64,000 nucleotides of DNA from Roseiarcus sp963767245 (GTDB lineage: Bacteria; Pseudomonadota; Alphaproteobacteria; Rhizobiales; Beijerinckiaceae), in the NCBI GenBank assembly GCA_963767245.1, contig CAVYDG010000020.1, positions 1 to 64,000 on the forward strand. The letters are read 5' to 3'. Below are positions 29,182 to 38,591 of this stretch, in pieces. How positions within the stretch are numbered: the stretch's first letter is position 1; each line of letters begins with the position of its first letter. The notes beneath the pieces were generated by a model, which saw nothing but the letters and a program-made list of their open reading frames with translations, ran no database searches and was not told where the DNA came from. A program made the translations under genes and the position numbers.

Positions 29182-30630
29182 TTACCGATCGAGCCCGCCC
29201 ATCAGCATGTATTTCAGCTCCGTGAACTCCTCCGCCCCGTGGCGCGAGCCCTCGCGGCCGATGCCGGATTCCTTCACGCCGCCGAACGGCGCGAGCTCGC
29301 TGGAGATCGCCCCGGTGTTGATCCCGACCATGCCGTATTCGAGCGCTTCAGCGACCCGCCAGACGCGGCCGAGATCGCGAGCGTAGAAATAGGACGCAAG
29401 GCCGAATTGGGTGTCATTGGCGAGGCGGATCACGTCGGCTTCGTCCTTGAAGCGGAACACGGGCGCGATCGGGCCAAAAGTCTCCTCGCGCGCGACCAGC
29501 ATCGACGCGTCGACGTCCGAAAGCACCGTGGGCTCGAAAAAGGTGCGGCCGAGCGGGTGGCGCTTTCCCCCGATCGCGATCTTCGCTCCTTTCTTCCGTG
29601 CGTCGGCGACATGCTCCTCGACCTTCTCGACCGCGGCCACGTTGATAAGCGGCCCTTGCGTCACGCCGGGCTCGGTTCCGTCGCCGACCTTGAGCCTCCC
29701 GACGGCGGCGGTGAGCTTGGCGACGAAGGCGTCGTAGATTCCCTCCTGTGCGTAAATGCGGTTGGCGCAGACGCAGGTCTGCCCCATGTTGCGGAATTTT
29801 GAGATAATCGCGCCCTCCACGGCGGCGTCGAGATGGGCGTCGTCGAAGACGATGAACGGCGCATTGCCGCCGAGCTCGAGTCCGACCTTCTTCACCGTGC
29901 CGGCGGCCTGCGCCATGAGCTGCTTGCCGACCTCGGTCGAGCCGGTGAAGCCGATGACGCGCACCGCCGGGTGGTCGCACATCGCCTTACCGATTGCACG
30001 GGCGTCTCCGGTCAGAAGGTTTAGCACGCCCGGCGGGATGCCTGCGCGCAACGCGAGTTCGCCGAGCGCCAACGCGGTCAGCGGCGTCTCGCCCGCCGGC
30101 TTGGCGACGACGGTACAGCCGACGGCGAGCGCTGGCGCCACCTTGCGGGTGATCATTGCGGCGGGAAAGTTCCATGGCGTGATCGCCGCGACGACGCCGA
30201 TCGGCTGCCTGATCACGACGATGCGGGAATCGGCGCGGAAGGTCGGATTGACCTCCCCATAGATGCGCTTCGCCTCCTCGCCGAAGAATTCGATGTAGGC
30301 GGCGGCGTAGTCGACCTCGCCGCGGGCTTCGGCCAGGGGCTTCCCCTGCTCGCTGGTCATGATGAGGGCGATATCGTCGCGGTTGGCGATGATCAGATCG
30401 AACCAGCGGCGGAGGATCTGAGCGCGCTCCTTCGGCAGCGCCTTCGCCCACGGGCCGAAGGCGCGCGCCGCCGCCTCGATCGCGCCGATCGTCTCAGCCT
30501 CTCCGAAACGCGGGATCTTGGCGATGACCGACCCGGTCGCCGGATTGGCGATCGGCCGGACCCCTTCGCCGACCCATTTTCCATCGATCAGGCATTTGGC
30601 TTTGAGCAGTGTCGGATCGGCGAGTTTCAT
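29182..30630 (-). CDS. gabD: NAD(P)-dependent succinate-semialdehyde dehydrogenase (aldehyde dehydrogenase family)
   Basis: Oxidises succinate semialdehyde to succinate in GABA and 4-hydroxybutyrate breakdown; 482 residues, the GabD length. Seen are ITPWNFPAAMITRKVAPALAV, KPAGETPLTALALGELA, FTGSTEVGKQLM, the general-base Glu in LELGGNAPFIVFDDA, the catalytic cysteine in GQTCVCANRIYA and EETFGPIAPVFRF. Other semialdehyde dehydrogenases (glutarate-type) share these motifs, so the substrate is likely but not certain. It is divergent from the MAPEG gene. Confidence 0.88.
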   Translation of the reverse strand: MKLADPTLLKAKCLIDGKWVGEGVRPIANPATGSVIAKIPRFGEAETIGAIEAAARAFGPWAKALPKERAQILRRWFDLIIANRDDIALIMTSEQGKPLAEARGEVDYAAAYIEFFGEEAKRIYGEVNPTFRADSRIVVIRQPIGVVAAITPWNFPAAMITRKVAPALAVGCTVVAKPAGETPLTALALGELALRAGIPPGVLNLLTGDARAIGKAMCDHPAVRVIGFTGSTEVGKQLMAQAAGTVKKVGLELGGNAPFIVFDDAHLDAAVEGAIISKFRNMGQTCVCANRIYAQEGIYDAFVAKLTAAVGRLKVGDGTEPGVTQGPLINVAAVEKVEEHVADARKKGAKIAIGGKRHPLGRTFFEPTVLSDVDASMLVAREETFGPIAPVFRFKDEADVIRLANDTQFGLASYFYARDLGRVWRVAEALEYGMVGINTGAISSELAPFGGVKESGIGREGSRHGAEEFTELKYMLMGGLDR

Positions 30631-30866
30631 CGGCGGCCTCCGGGATCGGAGAACTTATAGCAGAGGGGCGCGGACGATCGCGAGATTGGGTTTGTCGCCG
30701 CCGAGCGCCGGGCGGAAAAATGTGCGATCCTTCCACCTCGCTAATGTCGAAATTGGCTTGCCTCATCCGTCTCTGTGTGTTGGCGCGAGTGGATGCGTCC
30801 TAAAGGCCATACTGGCCGGAGCGGCGGCAATCCCGGGCCCAATCGAACAGGAGGGAGCAGAACGCC

Positions 30867-31259
30867 ATGACAACCGACCTTTTCTACCTCACGCTGACCG
30901 CGATGCTTACGGCTGCGTTATGGATTCCCTATATCGCCTGTCAGGTGATGGTGAACGGCCCCCTATCCGGGGAGAACTACGTCGACCCCGCGCCGCGCCC
31001 GGTCCCGTTGTGGGGTCAGCGCGCCCATCGCGCCTACCTTAACGCCGTCGAGTGCTTTGCCCCCTTCGCCGCCCTGGTGATCGTTGCCCAAGTCGCCGGA
31101 AAAGCGAACGGAATGACGGCCTTCTGGGCGATGAGCTATTTCTGGCTCCGGCTGGCGCACGCGATCGTTTATTGGACGGCGATCCCCTACCTGAGAACCG
31201 TGCTGTTCACCCTGGGCTTCGTTTGCATCGTGGGACTGTTCTGGGAAGTGATCAAGTAG
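30867..31259 (+). CDS. MAPEG-family integral membrane protein
   Basis: A 130-residue protein with four hydrophobic segments, of the MAPEG (membrane-associated eicosanoid/glutathione) superfamily. Typical features are LTAMLTAALWIPYIACQVM in helix 1, RAHRAYLNAVECFAPFAALV (the conserved R-A-x-x-N-x-x-E pattern) and the C-terminal pair of helices with FWLRLAHAIVYW. The ribosome site GGAGGGAG precedes ATG 30867. Bacterial members are of unknown substrate; glutathione-linked chemistry is only known for eukaryotic relatives. Confidence 0.88.
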   Translation: MTTDLFYLTLTAMLTAALWIPYIACQVMVNGPLSGENYVDPAPRPVPLWGQRAHRAYLNAVECFAPFAALVIVAQVAGKANGMTAFWAMSYFWLRLAHAIVYWTAIPYLRTVLFTLGFVCIVGLFWEVIK

Positions 31260-31286
31260 CGCCGGAACAAGTCGGCTGGAGGTCCG

Positions 31287-32522
31287 TCACTCCAGCATAT
31301 GGCTGACCATGCCATCGGCGAGCTTCGGCTCGAACCAGGTCGACTTCGGCGGCATGATCGCGCCGGCGTCGGCGACCGCCATGAGGTCGCGCATCTCAGT
31401 CGGATAGAGCGCGAAACCGGCGGCAAAAGCGCCGGAAGAGACGAGTCGCTCCAATTCCCCGAGTTCGCGGCCGCCGCCGACGAAGTCGATGCGTTTGTCG
31501 CGACGCTGATCCGAAATGGCGAAAACCGGCTCGAGAATGTTCCTGGCGAGCAGCGTGACCGGCAGCCGCGCGACCGGATCGCGGCTTTGCGCCGCTTCCG
31601 CCACAACCTCCGGCTTGAGCGCAAGCTGATGCCAGCGTCGGCCGAGAATCATGCCGACCTCGTCCGCGCGGGTCGGCCGAACCGGCTCACCGACTGGTTT
31701 GACTGTGTAGCGGCGGCCGATTTCTTCCAAGACCTCCTCGGGAGTAAGTCCGTTCAAATCCCGCAGCACGCGGTTGTAGTCGAGGATTGTCATTTCTCGC
31801 TGAGGCAGCAGCACCGCGAGAAAATATCCGTCCTTCTCGCCCCGCGCTTCCGCGACCCGCAACGCCGCGGCCGACCGATGATGGCCGTCGGCGATGTAAA
31901 GGGCGGGGAGAGCGTCGACTGCGGATGTGAGCGCGACGGCCGTCGCCTCGTCCGCGATCGCCCAGAGCTGATGGCGCACTCCGTCGTCGGCGGTCACGTC
32001 GACCGCCGGCTTTGCTTCGGCGGCGCGCGTAAGCTCGGCGTCGATCCCCGCCGCGTCGGGATAGGCCAACATCACCGGACCGGTTTGCGCGTTGACCGCC
32101 TCGATCTGCCGCACACGGTCGTCTTCCTTGGCCGGCGTCGTCATCTCGTGCTTGCGGATGCGGTTTTCGGCGTAGGCCGCAATCGAGGCGACCGCCGCGA
32201 AGCCGGTCTCGACTCGATTCCGCCAGGTGAGACGATAGACATAGTAGCAAGGCTTGTAGTCGCGGACGAGCACGCCAGCGGCGATCATTCGCTGAAGATT
32301 TTCGCCGGCCTTGGCGTAGACGGCGCGGTCGTAAGGGTCGATCGTTGGGTCAAGATCGATCTCGGCTTTGGAGACGTGAAGGAAGCTCCACGGCTTCCCC
32401 TTTGCCCGGTCGCGCGCTTCGGCGCTCGAAAGCACATCGTAGGGCGGCGCAAGAACGTCCGCCGCGCGTCCCGGCGCCGGCCGCAACGCGCGAAAGGGCT
32501 TTATCAGGCTCAATGACGTCAC
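31287..32522 (-). CDS. DUF1015 family protein
   Basis: A 411-residue protein of the DUF1015 family (SpoIID-unrelated; often next to serine/phosphoserine genes in other bacteria, function not established). Conserved segments include IKPFRALRP near the start, APPYDVLSSAEARD, a central ALYIADGHHRSAAALRVAE and the C-terminal FEPKLADGMVSH. The GTG at 32522 preceded by a CCCGGGAAA stretch is the best start; a TTG nine bases later would also do. It stands alone between the MAPEG gene and the type I secretion genes. Confidence 0.82.
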   Translation of the reverse strand: MTSLSLIKPFRALRPAPGRAADVLAPPYDVLSSAEARDRAKGKPWSFLHVSKAEIDLDPTIDPYDRAVYAKAGENLQRMIAAGVLVRDYKPCYYVYRLTWRNRVETGFAAVASIAAYAENRIRKHEMTTPAKEDDRVRQIEAVNAQTGPVMLAYPDAAGIDAELTRAAEAKPAVDVTADDGVRHQLWAIADEATAVALTSAVDALPALYIADGHHRSAAALRVAEARGEKDGYFLAVLLPQREMTILDYNRVLRDLNGLTPEEVLEEIGRRYTVKPVGEPVRPTRADEVGMILGRRWHQLALKPEVVAEAAQSRDPVARLPVTLLARNILEPVFAISDQRRDKRIDFVGGGRELGELERLVSSGAFAAGFALYPTEMRDLMAVADAGAIMPPKSTWFEPKLADGMVSHMLE

Positions 32523-32654
32523 TTTCCCGGGGGGATTTTGGCGCCAGCTCGGCAAGCGAACAGCGTTTGCGGCGCGAGTTAGCTTAAAGAGGCGTTCCCT
32601 GGCAAGTCCGCCGGACGTCTTGCGCCGACCGTGGTTCAGCGCTTTGCGCCTTCG

Positions 32655-34151
32655 TCACCGCTCGCGCATCGCCTTCGAGGCCACTTCGACCAGTGGTGAG
32701 AACAGATATTCGAGCATCCGGCGCGCGCCGGTCTTGAGCTCGACCGTCACCGCCATGCCGGAGGTGAGCGGCTCCGCGACGCCGTCGACCGAAATCGTCG
32801 CGGCGTCCGGCTTGAGCACGACCGGGAATACCAAATTCTGGGTCCGTTCCGAACCGGCGAAGCCTGAGGCGGCGGAGACGCGAGCCGGGTCGCCCTCGAT
32901 CGCCTCCGCGTCGGCCTCGGGAATCGCGTCCCTGGCGATGCGGACGACACGGGCGCGCATCACGCCGTAGCGGCTGTACGGAAAGGATTCGACCTTGATC
33001 GCGGCTTCCTGGCCGACGCTGATGAAGCCGATGTCGCGGTTACGAACATAGGCTTCGATCTCAAGCCCCGAATCCTCCGGCACGATGCGCATGATCTCCT
33101 GGCCGCTGGCGACGACCTGGCCGACATTGGCGATGATCGACGATTGCACCCGACCCGCGATGGGCGCCCTTAGCGTAAGGCGATCGAGCCCGGCCTGGGC
33201 CTTGGCGAGGCGCTGCTCGACGTCCTCGACCCGCCGCTCGGCGTCGTCGAGCTTCCCGGCGTCGTCCGAGATGAAGGCCTGGACGGCCTTTTCGGCGTCG
33301 CGGGAGACGACTTCGAGTCCGGCGGTGAGCGAAGCAAGCTCCTGCTCCTGCTTCGCCTGCTGGGTGATCTGATATTGCAGCGTTTCGGTCGCGTCGATGA
33401 GCGCGGCCTTGGCCCCGGCCTTCGCTTCGACCAGCTTCTCGCGCATGTCGACGCGCTCCCTGAGGGTCGCGACGAGGTTCTTCTGGGTCGCGATGGTCTC
33501 GCTCAGCTTGTCCCGCTCAGCCGTCTTTTGCGCCCGCTCGGCGGCGAACGACGCCTGTGTCGCGGCCAATTGGCCGAGATCGGCGGCGAGAACGCGCTCC
33601 TCGCGCTCGCGCAAACCCTGCGCGATGTCTTGGGGCCAATCGATTTTCGGCGGCGGGTCAAACGCATGCGCCGCGGCCGCCGCCAGCGCGGTCTTGCGGC
33701 GCAGGATTTCCGCCCGGGCGGACGAAAGTTCGGCCGCCGCCCCCCGAACGTCGGCCTCGGCCGCCGAGCGGTCGAGTTCGACCAGAACGTCGCCAGCCTC
33801 GACCATCGAGCCGTTGGCGACGCGAATCTCTTCGACCCTGCCGGTCTCCAGAGGCTCGACAACCTTGACCCGTCCGGTCGGCTGGAACTTGCCCTGCGCG
33901 GAGGCGACGATGTCGACGCGGCCGAGATAGGACCAGAGGAGGGCCGTCAGGACAAGGGCGCAGATGATCCACAGGAACGCGACATTGACCGGCGACGGCG
34001 GGGTTTCCAGGATCTCGAGCGCCGGCGCCAGGAATTCGCGGTCGCTCAGATTCGCGCCGGGCGTCTTGAACCGCGCCGCCGCACGCAAGGTCGCGATACG
34101 GGCGGCGAGGCGCGCCGGGTCTACCGGGCGGAGCGCGCGGATCATGTTCAC
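32655..34151 (-). CDS. Type I secretion periplasmic adaptor (HlyD/PrtE family)
   Basis: Membrane-fusion subunit that links the inner-membrane ABC exporter to a TolC-type channel; about 498 residues. It has a cytoplasmic N-terminus, one transmembrane helix (VAFLWIICALVLTALLWSYLG), a lipoyl half (KFQPTGRVKVVEPLETGRV), a long coiled coil (about residues 120-320) and a C-terminal barrel ending LKTGARRMLEYLFSPLVE. The GTG start at 34151 overlaps the TGA of the ABC gene, so the two are coupled; ATG 34145 is an alternative. Confidence 0.92.
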   Translation of the reverse strand: MNMIRALRPVDPARLAARIATLRAAARFKTPGANLSDREFLAPALEILETPPSPVNVAFLWIICALVLTALLWSYLGRVDIVASAQGKFQPTGRVKVVEPLETGRVEEIRVANGSMVEAGDVLVELDRSAAEADVRGAAAELSSARAEILRRKTALAAAAAHAFDPPPKIDWPQDIAQGLREREERVLAADLGQLAATQASFAAERAQKTAERDKLSETIATQKNLVATLRERVDMREKLVEAKAGAKAALIDATETLQYQITQQAKQEQELASLTAGLEVVSRDAEKAVQAFISDDAGKLDDAERRVEDVEQRLAKAQAGLDRLTLRAPIAGRVQSSIIANVGQVVASGQEIMRIVPEDSGLEIEAYVRNRDIGFISVGQEAAIKVESFPYSRYGVMRARVVRIARDAIPEADAEAIEGDPARVSAASGFAGSERTQNLVFPVVLKPDAATISVDGVAEPLTSGMAVTVELKTGARRMLEYLFSPLVEVASKAMRER

Positions 34152-36316
34152 GCGGCGATCTCCGCCGGCTTGCTCTGGAGGTCCCAGAGATAGGAATAAA
34201 GACCGCCGGCCCGGCGGATGAGCTCTTCGTGCGTCCCGATTTCGACGATGCGGCCGTCGGCCATGCAGACGATGCGGTCGCAGGCGCGCACCGCGGTGAG
34301 GCGATGGGCGATGATGATGACGGTGCGGCCCCTGACTATGCGCCGCATGTTGCGCTGAACGATCCGCTCGCTGTCGTAGTCGAGCGCCGAGGTCGCCTCG
34401 TCGAGAATGAGAATGCGCGGGTTGGTCGCCAGCGCCCGGGCGATGGCGATGCGCTGACGCTGGCCGCCCGAGAGGTTGGCGCCGCGCTCCTCGATCATCG
34501 TGTCATAGCCCTGCGACAGCTTGTCGATGAACTCCTCGGCGCCGGCGAGGCGGGCGATCTCGATCACCCGCGCGCGCGGCATCGCCGGATTGGCGAAAGC
34601 GATGTTCTCGTGAATGGTGCGGTTGAACAGCATGTTCTCCTGCAGCACCACGCCGATGTGGCTCCTGAGCCACGCCGGATCGACGTGGCTCAGGTCCGCG
34701 CCGTCGAGCCGCACCTGGCCCTCGCCCGGCAGATAGAGGCGCTGAATGAGCTTGGTCAGCGTCGATTTGCCGGAGCCTGAGGCGCCGACGACGCCGATCG
34801 TCTCGCCTGCCCGGATGGCGAGCGAAATCTCCTTGAGCGCTTCCGGCGCGCCCGGGCGGTAGCGGAAGCTGACATGGGCGAACTCGATCGCGCCGCGCGG
34901 CGTCGGCGGCAGGAGGCGCGCCGAGGGCGAGGATTCCGGCGCGGTGTTGAGAATGTCGCCCAGCCGCTCGATCGAGATCTGCACCTGCTGGAGATCCTGC
35001 CAGATCTGCGACAGCCGCAGGATCGGCTGGATCGCCTGCGAGGCGATCATGTTGAAGGCGACCAGCGCGCCGACGGTGAGCTCGCCGTCGATGACCGCCT
35101 TGGCGCCGAACAGGAGCAGCGCCGCGGTGGTCAGATTGCTCACATACTGGATCGCGAGCTGCCCGCCCGAGCCGAGCATCGCCGCGGCGAAGCTGGTCTT
35201 GACGTAGGCAGCGAGCTTCTCCTCCCACTGCGCGCGCATGATCGGCTCGACCGCGGCGCTCTTCACCGTGTTGACGCCGACGATCGTCTCGACCAGGAAC
35301 TGCTGGCTCGCCGCGCCGCGATTGAATTTCTCGCCGACGAGGTCGCGCAGCGGCGGCCTGACCGAAAAGCCGATCACGAGGTAGAACGGAATCCCTGCGA
35401 GCACGATCAGGGTGAGCGGCCAGGAATACGCGAACAGCACGGCGATGAAGACGAAGGCGAACACGAGGTCGATCGCCGAGAACAGCGCCTGCCCGGTGAG
35501 GAAGCTGCGGATCGTCTCCAGTTCCCGCACCCGCGCGACCGTCTGCCCGGTCGACCGGGTCTCGAAATAGGCGACCGGCAGGCGCATGAGATGGGCGAAC
35601 AGCCGCTGGCCAAGCTCGACGTCGATCCGGTTGGTGGTGTGCGAAAGCGCATAGGTGCGCAGGTACTGCAGCGTCACGTCGAACAGGCCGATGATGACCA
35701 GGCCGCCGACGAGCACGAACAGGGTCTCGTAGCCGCGGTGGGTCAGCACCTTGTCGACCACCACCTGGAAGAAGAGCGGCGTGGTCAGGGCGAAGATCTG
35801 CACGAACAGCGACGCCGCGAGCACATGTCCGAGTGGGCGGCGATAGCGCCAGAGCGTGGGCAGGAACCAGCGCATGCCGAACTGGCGGGGATCGAGGCCG
35901 GCGCCGCCGATCCGGCGGGCGATGAGGATGGCCTGTCCGCCAATCTCGCGCGCGACGTCGTCGGGCGTCGCCTCGTGGGCGGCGTGGCTGATCGGATCGA
36001 CTAACCGGCAGAGACCCGACGGATTGATTCCGCCAAACACCATGAGCGCGCCGCCCGTCATCCGCACGATCGCCGGCGCGGGCAGCGTCTTCAGCCGTTC
36101 GGCGGTCACTTTGCCGACCAGCCGGGCCTTCAGGCCCACCATCCGGGCGGCGCGAATGAGGTCGGACTCGTCGGCCCGGCGGTCGCCAAGAGCCAGTTCC
36201 CGCGCGAGCTGCACCGGGTCGGCGCCGATGCGGTAGTAGGCCGCGATCCCGCACAGCGCCCGCAGGCCCGGGTCGAGTGGCGTCGCCTGGCTCACCGGTG
36301 GCGAGGTTTCCATCAT
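34148..36316 (-). CDS. Type I secretion ABC transporter, permease/ATPase with C39-like domain (HlyB/PrtD family)
   Basis: Inner-membrane exporter of a type I secretion system, about 722 residues. An N-terminal C39-like domain (about residues 1-130: LCGIAAYYRIGADPVQLARE) is followed by a six-helix transmembrane region (WFLPTLWRYRRPLGHVLAAS to about residue 430) and an ATPase domain with Walker A GASGSGKST, signature NLSGGQRQRIAIARAL and Walker B ILILDEATSALD. In HlyB-type exporters the C39-like domain lacks the catalytic cysteine and holds unfolded RTX cargo; the segment here does not show a convincing cysteine-protease triad. Start ATG 36316 follows GAGAGG. No RTX-repeat cargo and no TolC gene is in the window. 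Confidence 0.92.
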   Translation of the reverse strand: MMETSPPVSQATPLDPGLRALCGIAAYYRIGADPVQLARELALGDRRADESDLIRAARMVGLKARLVGKVTAERLKTLPAPAIVRMTGGALMVFGGINPSGLCRLVDPISHAAHEATPDDVAREIGGQAILIARRIGGAGLDPRQFGMRWFLPTLWRYRRPLGHVLAASLFVQIFALTTPLFFQVVVDKVLTHRGYETLFVLVGGLVIIGLFDVTLQYLRTYALSHTTNRIDVELGQRLFAHLMRLPVAYFETRSTGQTVARVRELETIRSFLTGQALFSAIDLVFAFVFIAVLFAYSWPLTLIVLAGIPFYLVIGFSVRPPLRDLVGEKFNRGAASQQFLVETIVGVNTVKSAAVEPIMRAQWEEKLAAYVKTSFAAAMLGSGGQLAIQYVSNLTTAALLLFGAKAVIDGELTVGALVAFNMIASQAIQPILRLSQIWQDLQQVQISIERLGDILNTAPESSPSARLLPPTPRGAIEFAHVSFRYRPGAPEALKEISLAIRAGETIGVVGASGSGKSTLTKLIQRLYLPGEGQVRLDGADLSHVDPAWLRSHIGVVLQENMLFNRTIHENIAFANPAMPRARVIEIARLAGAEEFIDKLSQGYDTMIEERGANLSGGQRQRIAIARALATNPRILILDEATSALDYDSERIVQRNMRRIVRGRTVIIIAHRLTAVRACDRIVCMADGRIVEIGTHEELIRRAGGLYSYLWDLQSKPAEIAA

Positions 36317-36390
36317 CGACGCTTCACACCTCTCTCGCGCGCCGCTCAGTGGCGCAACGGATGTTCGGCATGGCGCTCGCCGCGCCTGGC

Positions 36391-36480
36391 CGTCATTGCG
36401 AGGAGCGAAGCGACGAAGCAATCCAGGGATCGTAAGGCAGGAGCGCTGGCGCTGGATTGCTTCGTTCGCTCCCAATGACG
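36391..36480. repeat. REP-like inverted repeat pair
   Basis: An inverted pair: CGTCATTGCGAGGAGCGAAG and onward to CAATCCAG (36391-36426), then the complementary CTGGATTGCTTCG and onward to CCCAATGACG (36452-36480), spaced by 25 bp. The motif with GTCATTGCGAGxGAAG...CAATCCAG is a dispersed palindromic repeat that I recognise from Rhizobiales genomes. The rest of the gap (36481-36750) shows no gene. Confidence 0.75.
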
Positions 36481-36750
36481 GCGACCGAGCATTGCTCCGG
36501 CCGCAATCGTAGCGAATGACGATCGGTCAGGAGCAAGCCGGACCGCTGGACGGGCTTAGCAAACCGTTGATTTTCTGCTTCTTTCCGCGACGGCGGAGGG
36601 AGCGGCGTGAAGCAGCGGCGCAAATTGCCGTTGCGTCGCTTGGGCCTTGGGTGAGAATTGGAAATCCAATCAAAGGTCGAGCGGCCCACACTTCTGTCGT
36701 GGTCCGACCGGTTCGCGAAGCAACCCTGGAACGCCACGAGGGAGACGACC

Positions 36751-37140
36751 ATGGAGCGCATCACATTGCCTTTGGCGAAGGCGCTTGACCTGCCGTTCTG
36801 CTCAGCGGCGCGCGCCGGCGACTTCCTCTTCCTCTCGGGCGCGATCGGCAACCGGCCGGGCACGATGGCGCTGGTCGAAGGCGGGCTTCCGGCTCAGGCC
36901 CGCCAGGCGATGGAGAACATCGGCGAAGTCTTGGCCGCGTGCGGACTCGGATTCGCCGACACGGTCAAGTTCACGATCATGCTCGCCGACATGCGGCGGT
37001 GGGCCGAGTTCAACGCCGTCTATCTCGGGTATTTCGACCCCGACCGGCTCCCGGCGCGCTCAGCCTTCGGCGCAAGCGGCCTTGCGCTCGGCGGCGAAGT
37101 CGAGATCGAATGCGTCGCCTACTGGCCGCTCGGGCGGTAG
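36751..37140 (+). CDS. RidA/YjgF-family enamine/imine deaminase
   Basis: A 129-residue trimeric-type protein of the RidA/YER057c family, which hydrolyses reactive enamines such as 2-aminoacrylate. Seen are FLFLSGAIGNRPGTMALVEGG, QARQAMENIGEVLAACGLG, VKFTIMLADM and the C-terminal RSAFGASGLALGGEVEIECVAY with the conserved arginine. ATG 36751 follows GGGAGA and gives the family length. It stands alone, downstream of the repeat pair. Confidence 0.88.
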   Translation: MERITLPLAKALDLPFCSAARAGDFLFLSGAIGNRPGTMALVEGGLPAQARQAMENIGEVLAACGLGFADTVKFTIMLADMRRWAEFNAVYLGYFDPDRLPARSAFGASGLALGGEVEIECVAYWPLGR

Positions 37141-37179
37141 AGCGCCGCGCCTTCAAATCGAATCAAAACCGGCCCTCTT

Positions 37180-37255
37180 GTCATTCCCGCGAAAGCGGGA
37201 ATCCAGTGTCGCGTCAGAGTCTTGACCCTGGATGCCCGCTTTCGCGGGCATGACA
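37180..37255. repeat. REP-like inverted repeat pair (TTCCCGCGAAAGCGGGAA type)
   Basis: The sequence TGTCATTCCCGCGAAAGCGG and onward to GAATCCAG (37180-37206) is itself a strong hairpin, and it is followed by the inverted copy CTGGATGCCCGC to GGGCATGACA (37228-37255). Such stem-loops are dispersed in many alphaproteobacterial genomes. It lies between ridA and ohr and may also act as a terminator. Confidence 0.78.
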
Positions 37256-37311
37256 GAGTTGCGTCGACAGTCTAGAACCCCTTTGCGGAAGAGGGGGTCG
37301 GATGAGGGACC

Positions 37312-37752
37312 TCAGGCCCCGTGCGCGACAATCTTGACGTCGATATTGCCGCGGGTCGCGTGGCTATAGGGGCAGACCTTCTCGTGCGCCTCCTGGGCCA
37401 GTGATTGCAACTCCGCTGTGGGCAGGCTGGGGTCGCTGACGTCGAGCACGACCGCGAGGCCGAACCCGCCCTTCTCCCGTGGGCCGATGGTGACGGCAGC
37501 TTTCACAGTCGCTTTCGTAGCGTCCTTCTTGTGCTGCTTGGCGATGTAGTCGAGCGCGCCGCCGAAGCACGCGGCGTAGCCGGCGCCGAAGAGATGCTCG
37601 GGCGTCGCCGTCCCCGGCTTGCCGGGACCGCCCATCTCCTTCGGCACCGAGAGGTTGACGTCGACGAGGCCGTCGTCGCTGCGGGTATGGCCGTTGCGGC
37701 CGCCAGTCGCGGTCGCGTGAGCGGTGTAAAGCGGCTTGATGGCGTCAGTCAT
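37312..37752 (-). CDS. ohr: Organic hydroperoxide resistance protein (Ohr, OsmC superfamily)
   Basis: Thiol peroxidase that reduces organic hydroperoxides; 146 residues. The two redox cysteines are in GYAACFGGALDYIA and KVCPYSHATRGNI, and the N-terminal strand has HATATGGRNGHTRSDDGLVD, all characteristic of Ohr rather than OsmC. ATG 37752 starts in MTDAIKPLYTAHATATGG. It is not next to an ohrR gene; a MarR gene at 28.6 kb is too far to be assumed its regulator. Confidence 0.93.
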   Translation of the reverse strand: MTDAIKPLYTAHATATGGRNGHTRSDDGLVDVNLSVPKEMGGPGKPGTATPEHLFGAGYAACFGGALDYIAKQHKKDATKATVKAAVTIGPREKGGFGLAVVLDVSDPSLPTAELQSLAQEAHEKVCPYSHATRGNIDVKIVAHGA

Positions 37753-37815
37753 ATCCGTTTCCTTCTCAACAGGCGCCTCCGACTACGGGCGAAGGCGCAA
37801 ATCAGATCACGGGGC

Positions 37816-38451
37816 TCAGTCGCGGCTCGTCTCGCGCACGATCTGCGCCATTGCGCGCGATTCCTCGTCGCCCAAAGCGTCAAGTCCGGCAACGACGCCA
37901 GCGCGGTCGGCGACCGTGCGGTTCTGGCTCGTCTTCCATTTTCCCCGAATGTCGACGATCTCGATCTCGATCCCGACGATCGCGCGGCGCTGCATGGTGA
38001 TGAAGTCGGCCGGCGCGTCGCCGACTGCCCAGGGCTTTTCACGCCGCTGCTCCAGCGTTCGCGTCAGTTCCTCGATCTGCCGGGCGAGCCAGGCGTCGTC
38101 CATCACTTTGGCCCGGCCCTTCGCCTGGACCATCGTGTAATTCCAGGTCGGCACGACCTTCCCGGTCTCGCGTTTCGTCTCGTACCAGGACGGGGTGATG
38201 TAATGGTCGGCGCCCTGGAACACGACGAGCGCGTCGGGCGACGATTGCAGATCGCGCCACTGGCCGTTGGCGCGCGCGATATGGACTTTCAGCGTTCCGA
38301 GCCGCGAGGCCGTCGTGTCGAGGACGAAAGGAACCGAATTGGCGACGAGCCCCTCGGCGCCATTGCTGATGAGAAGACCGAACACGCGCTCCTTGATGAG
38401 CGCATGCAGTTCCGGCAGTTTCTCGTTTCGATGGAGAGGGGGTTCGTACAA
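37816..38451 (-). CDS. FMN-binding negative regulator (PaiB family)
   Basis: A 211-residue PaiB-type flavin-binding split-barrel protein: LYEPPLHRNEKLPELHALIK at the start, ANSVPFVLDT, HITPSWYETK-type text (here YITPSWYETKRETGKVVPTW) and WNYTMVQAKGRA. In Bacillus PaiB represses sporulation and protease genes; in alphaproteobacteria the role is unclear. I chose the TTG at 38451, where family similarity begins with GAGG upstream; the frame to 38565 is not conserved. Start choice is uncertain. Confidence 0.8.
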   Translation of the reverse strand: MYEPPLHRNEKLPELHALIKERVFGLLISNGAEGLVANSVPFVLDTTASRLGTLKVHIARANGQWRDLQSSPDALVVFQGADHYITPSWYETKRETGKVVPTWNYTMVQAKGRAKVMDDAWLARQIEELTRTLEQRREKPWAVGDAPADFITMQRRAIVGIEIEIVDIRGKWKTSQNRTVADRAGVVAGLDALGDEESRAMAQIVRETSRD

Positions 38452-38591
38452 AGGCGGCCTCGTCGCCGGCTCATGTGGGCCATTTCCGCGCAAATGTGAA
38501 GAGCGGGATTTCCTCGCCATCCGGCCGGTTGATTTCTCCGCGCGCTGTGCAAGATGCTGCAACACTGATTTGCACCGTTCGAGCAGGTTGG

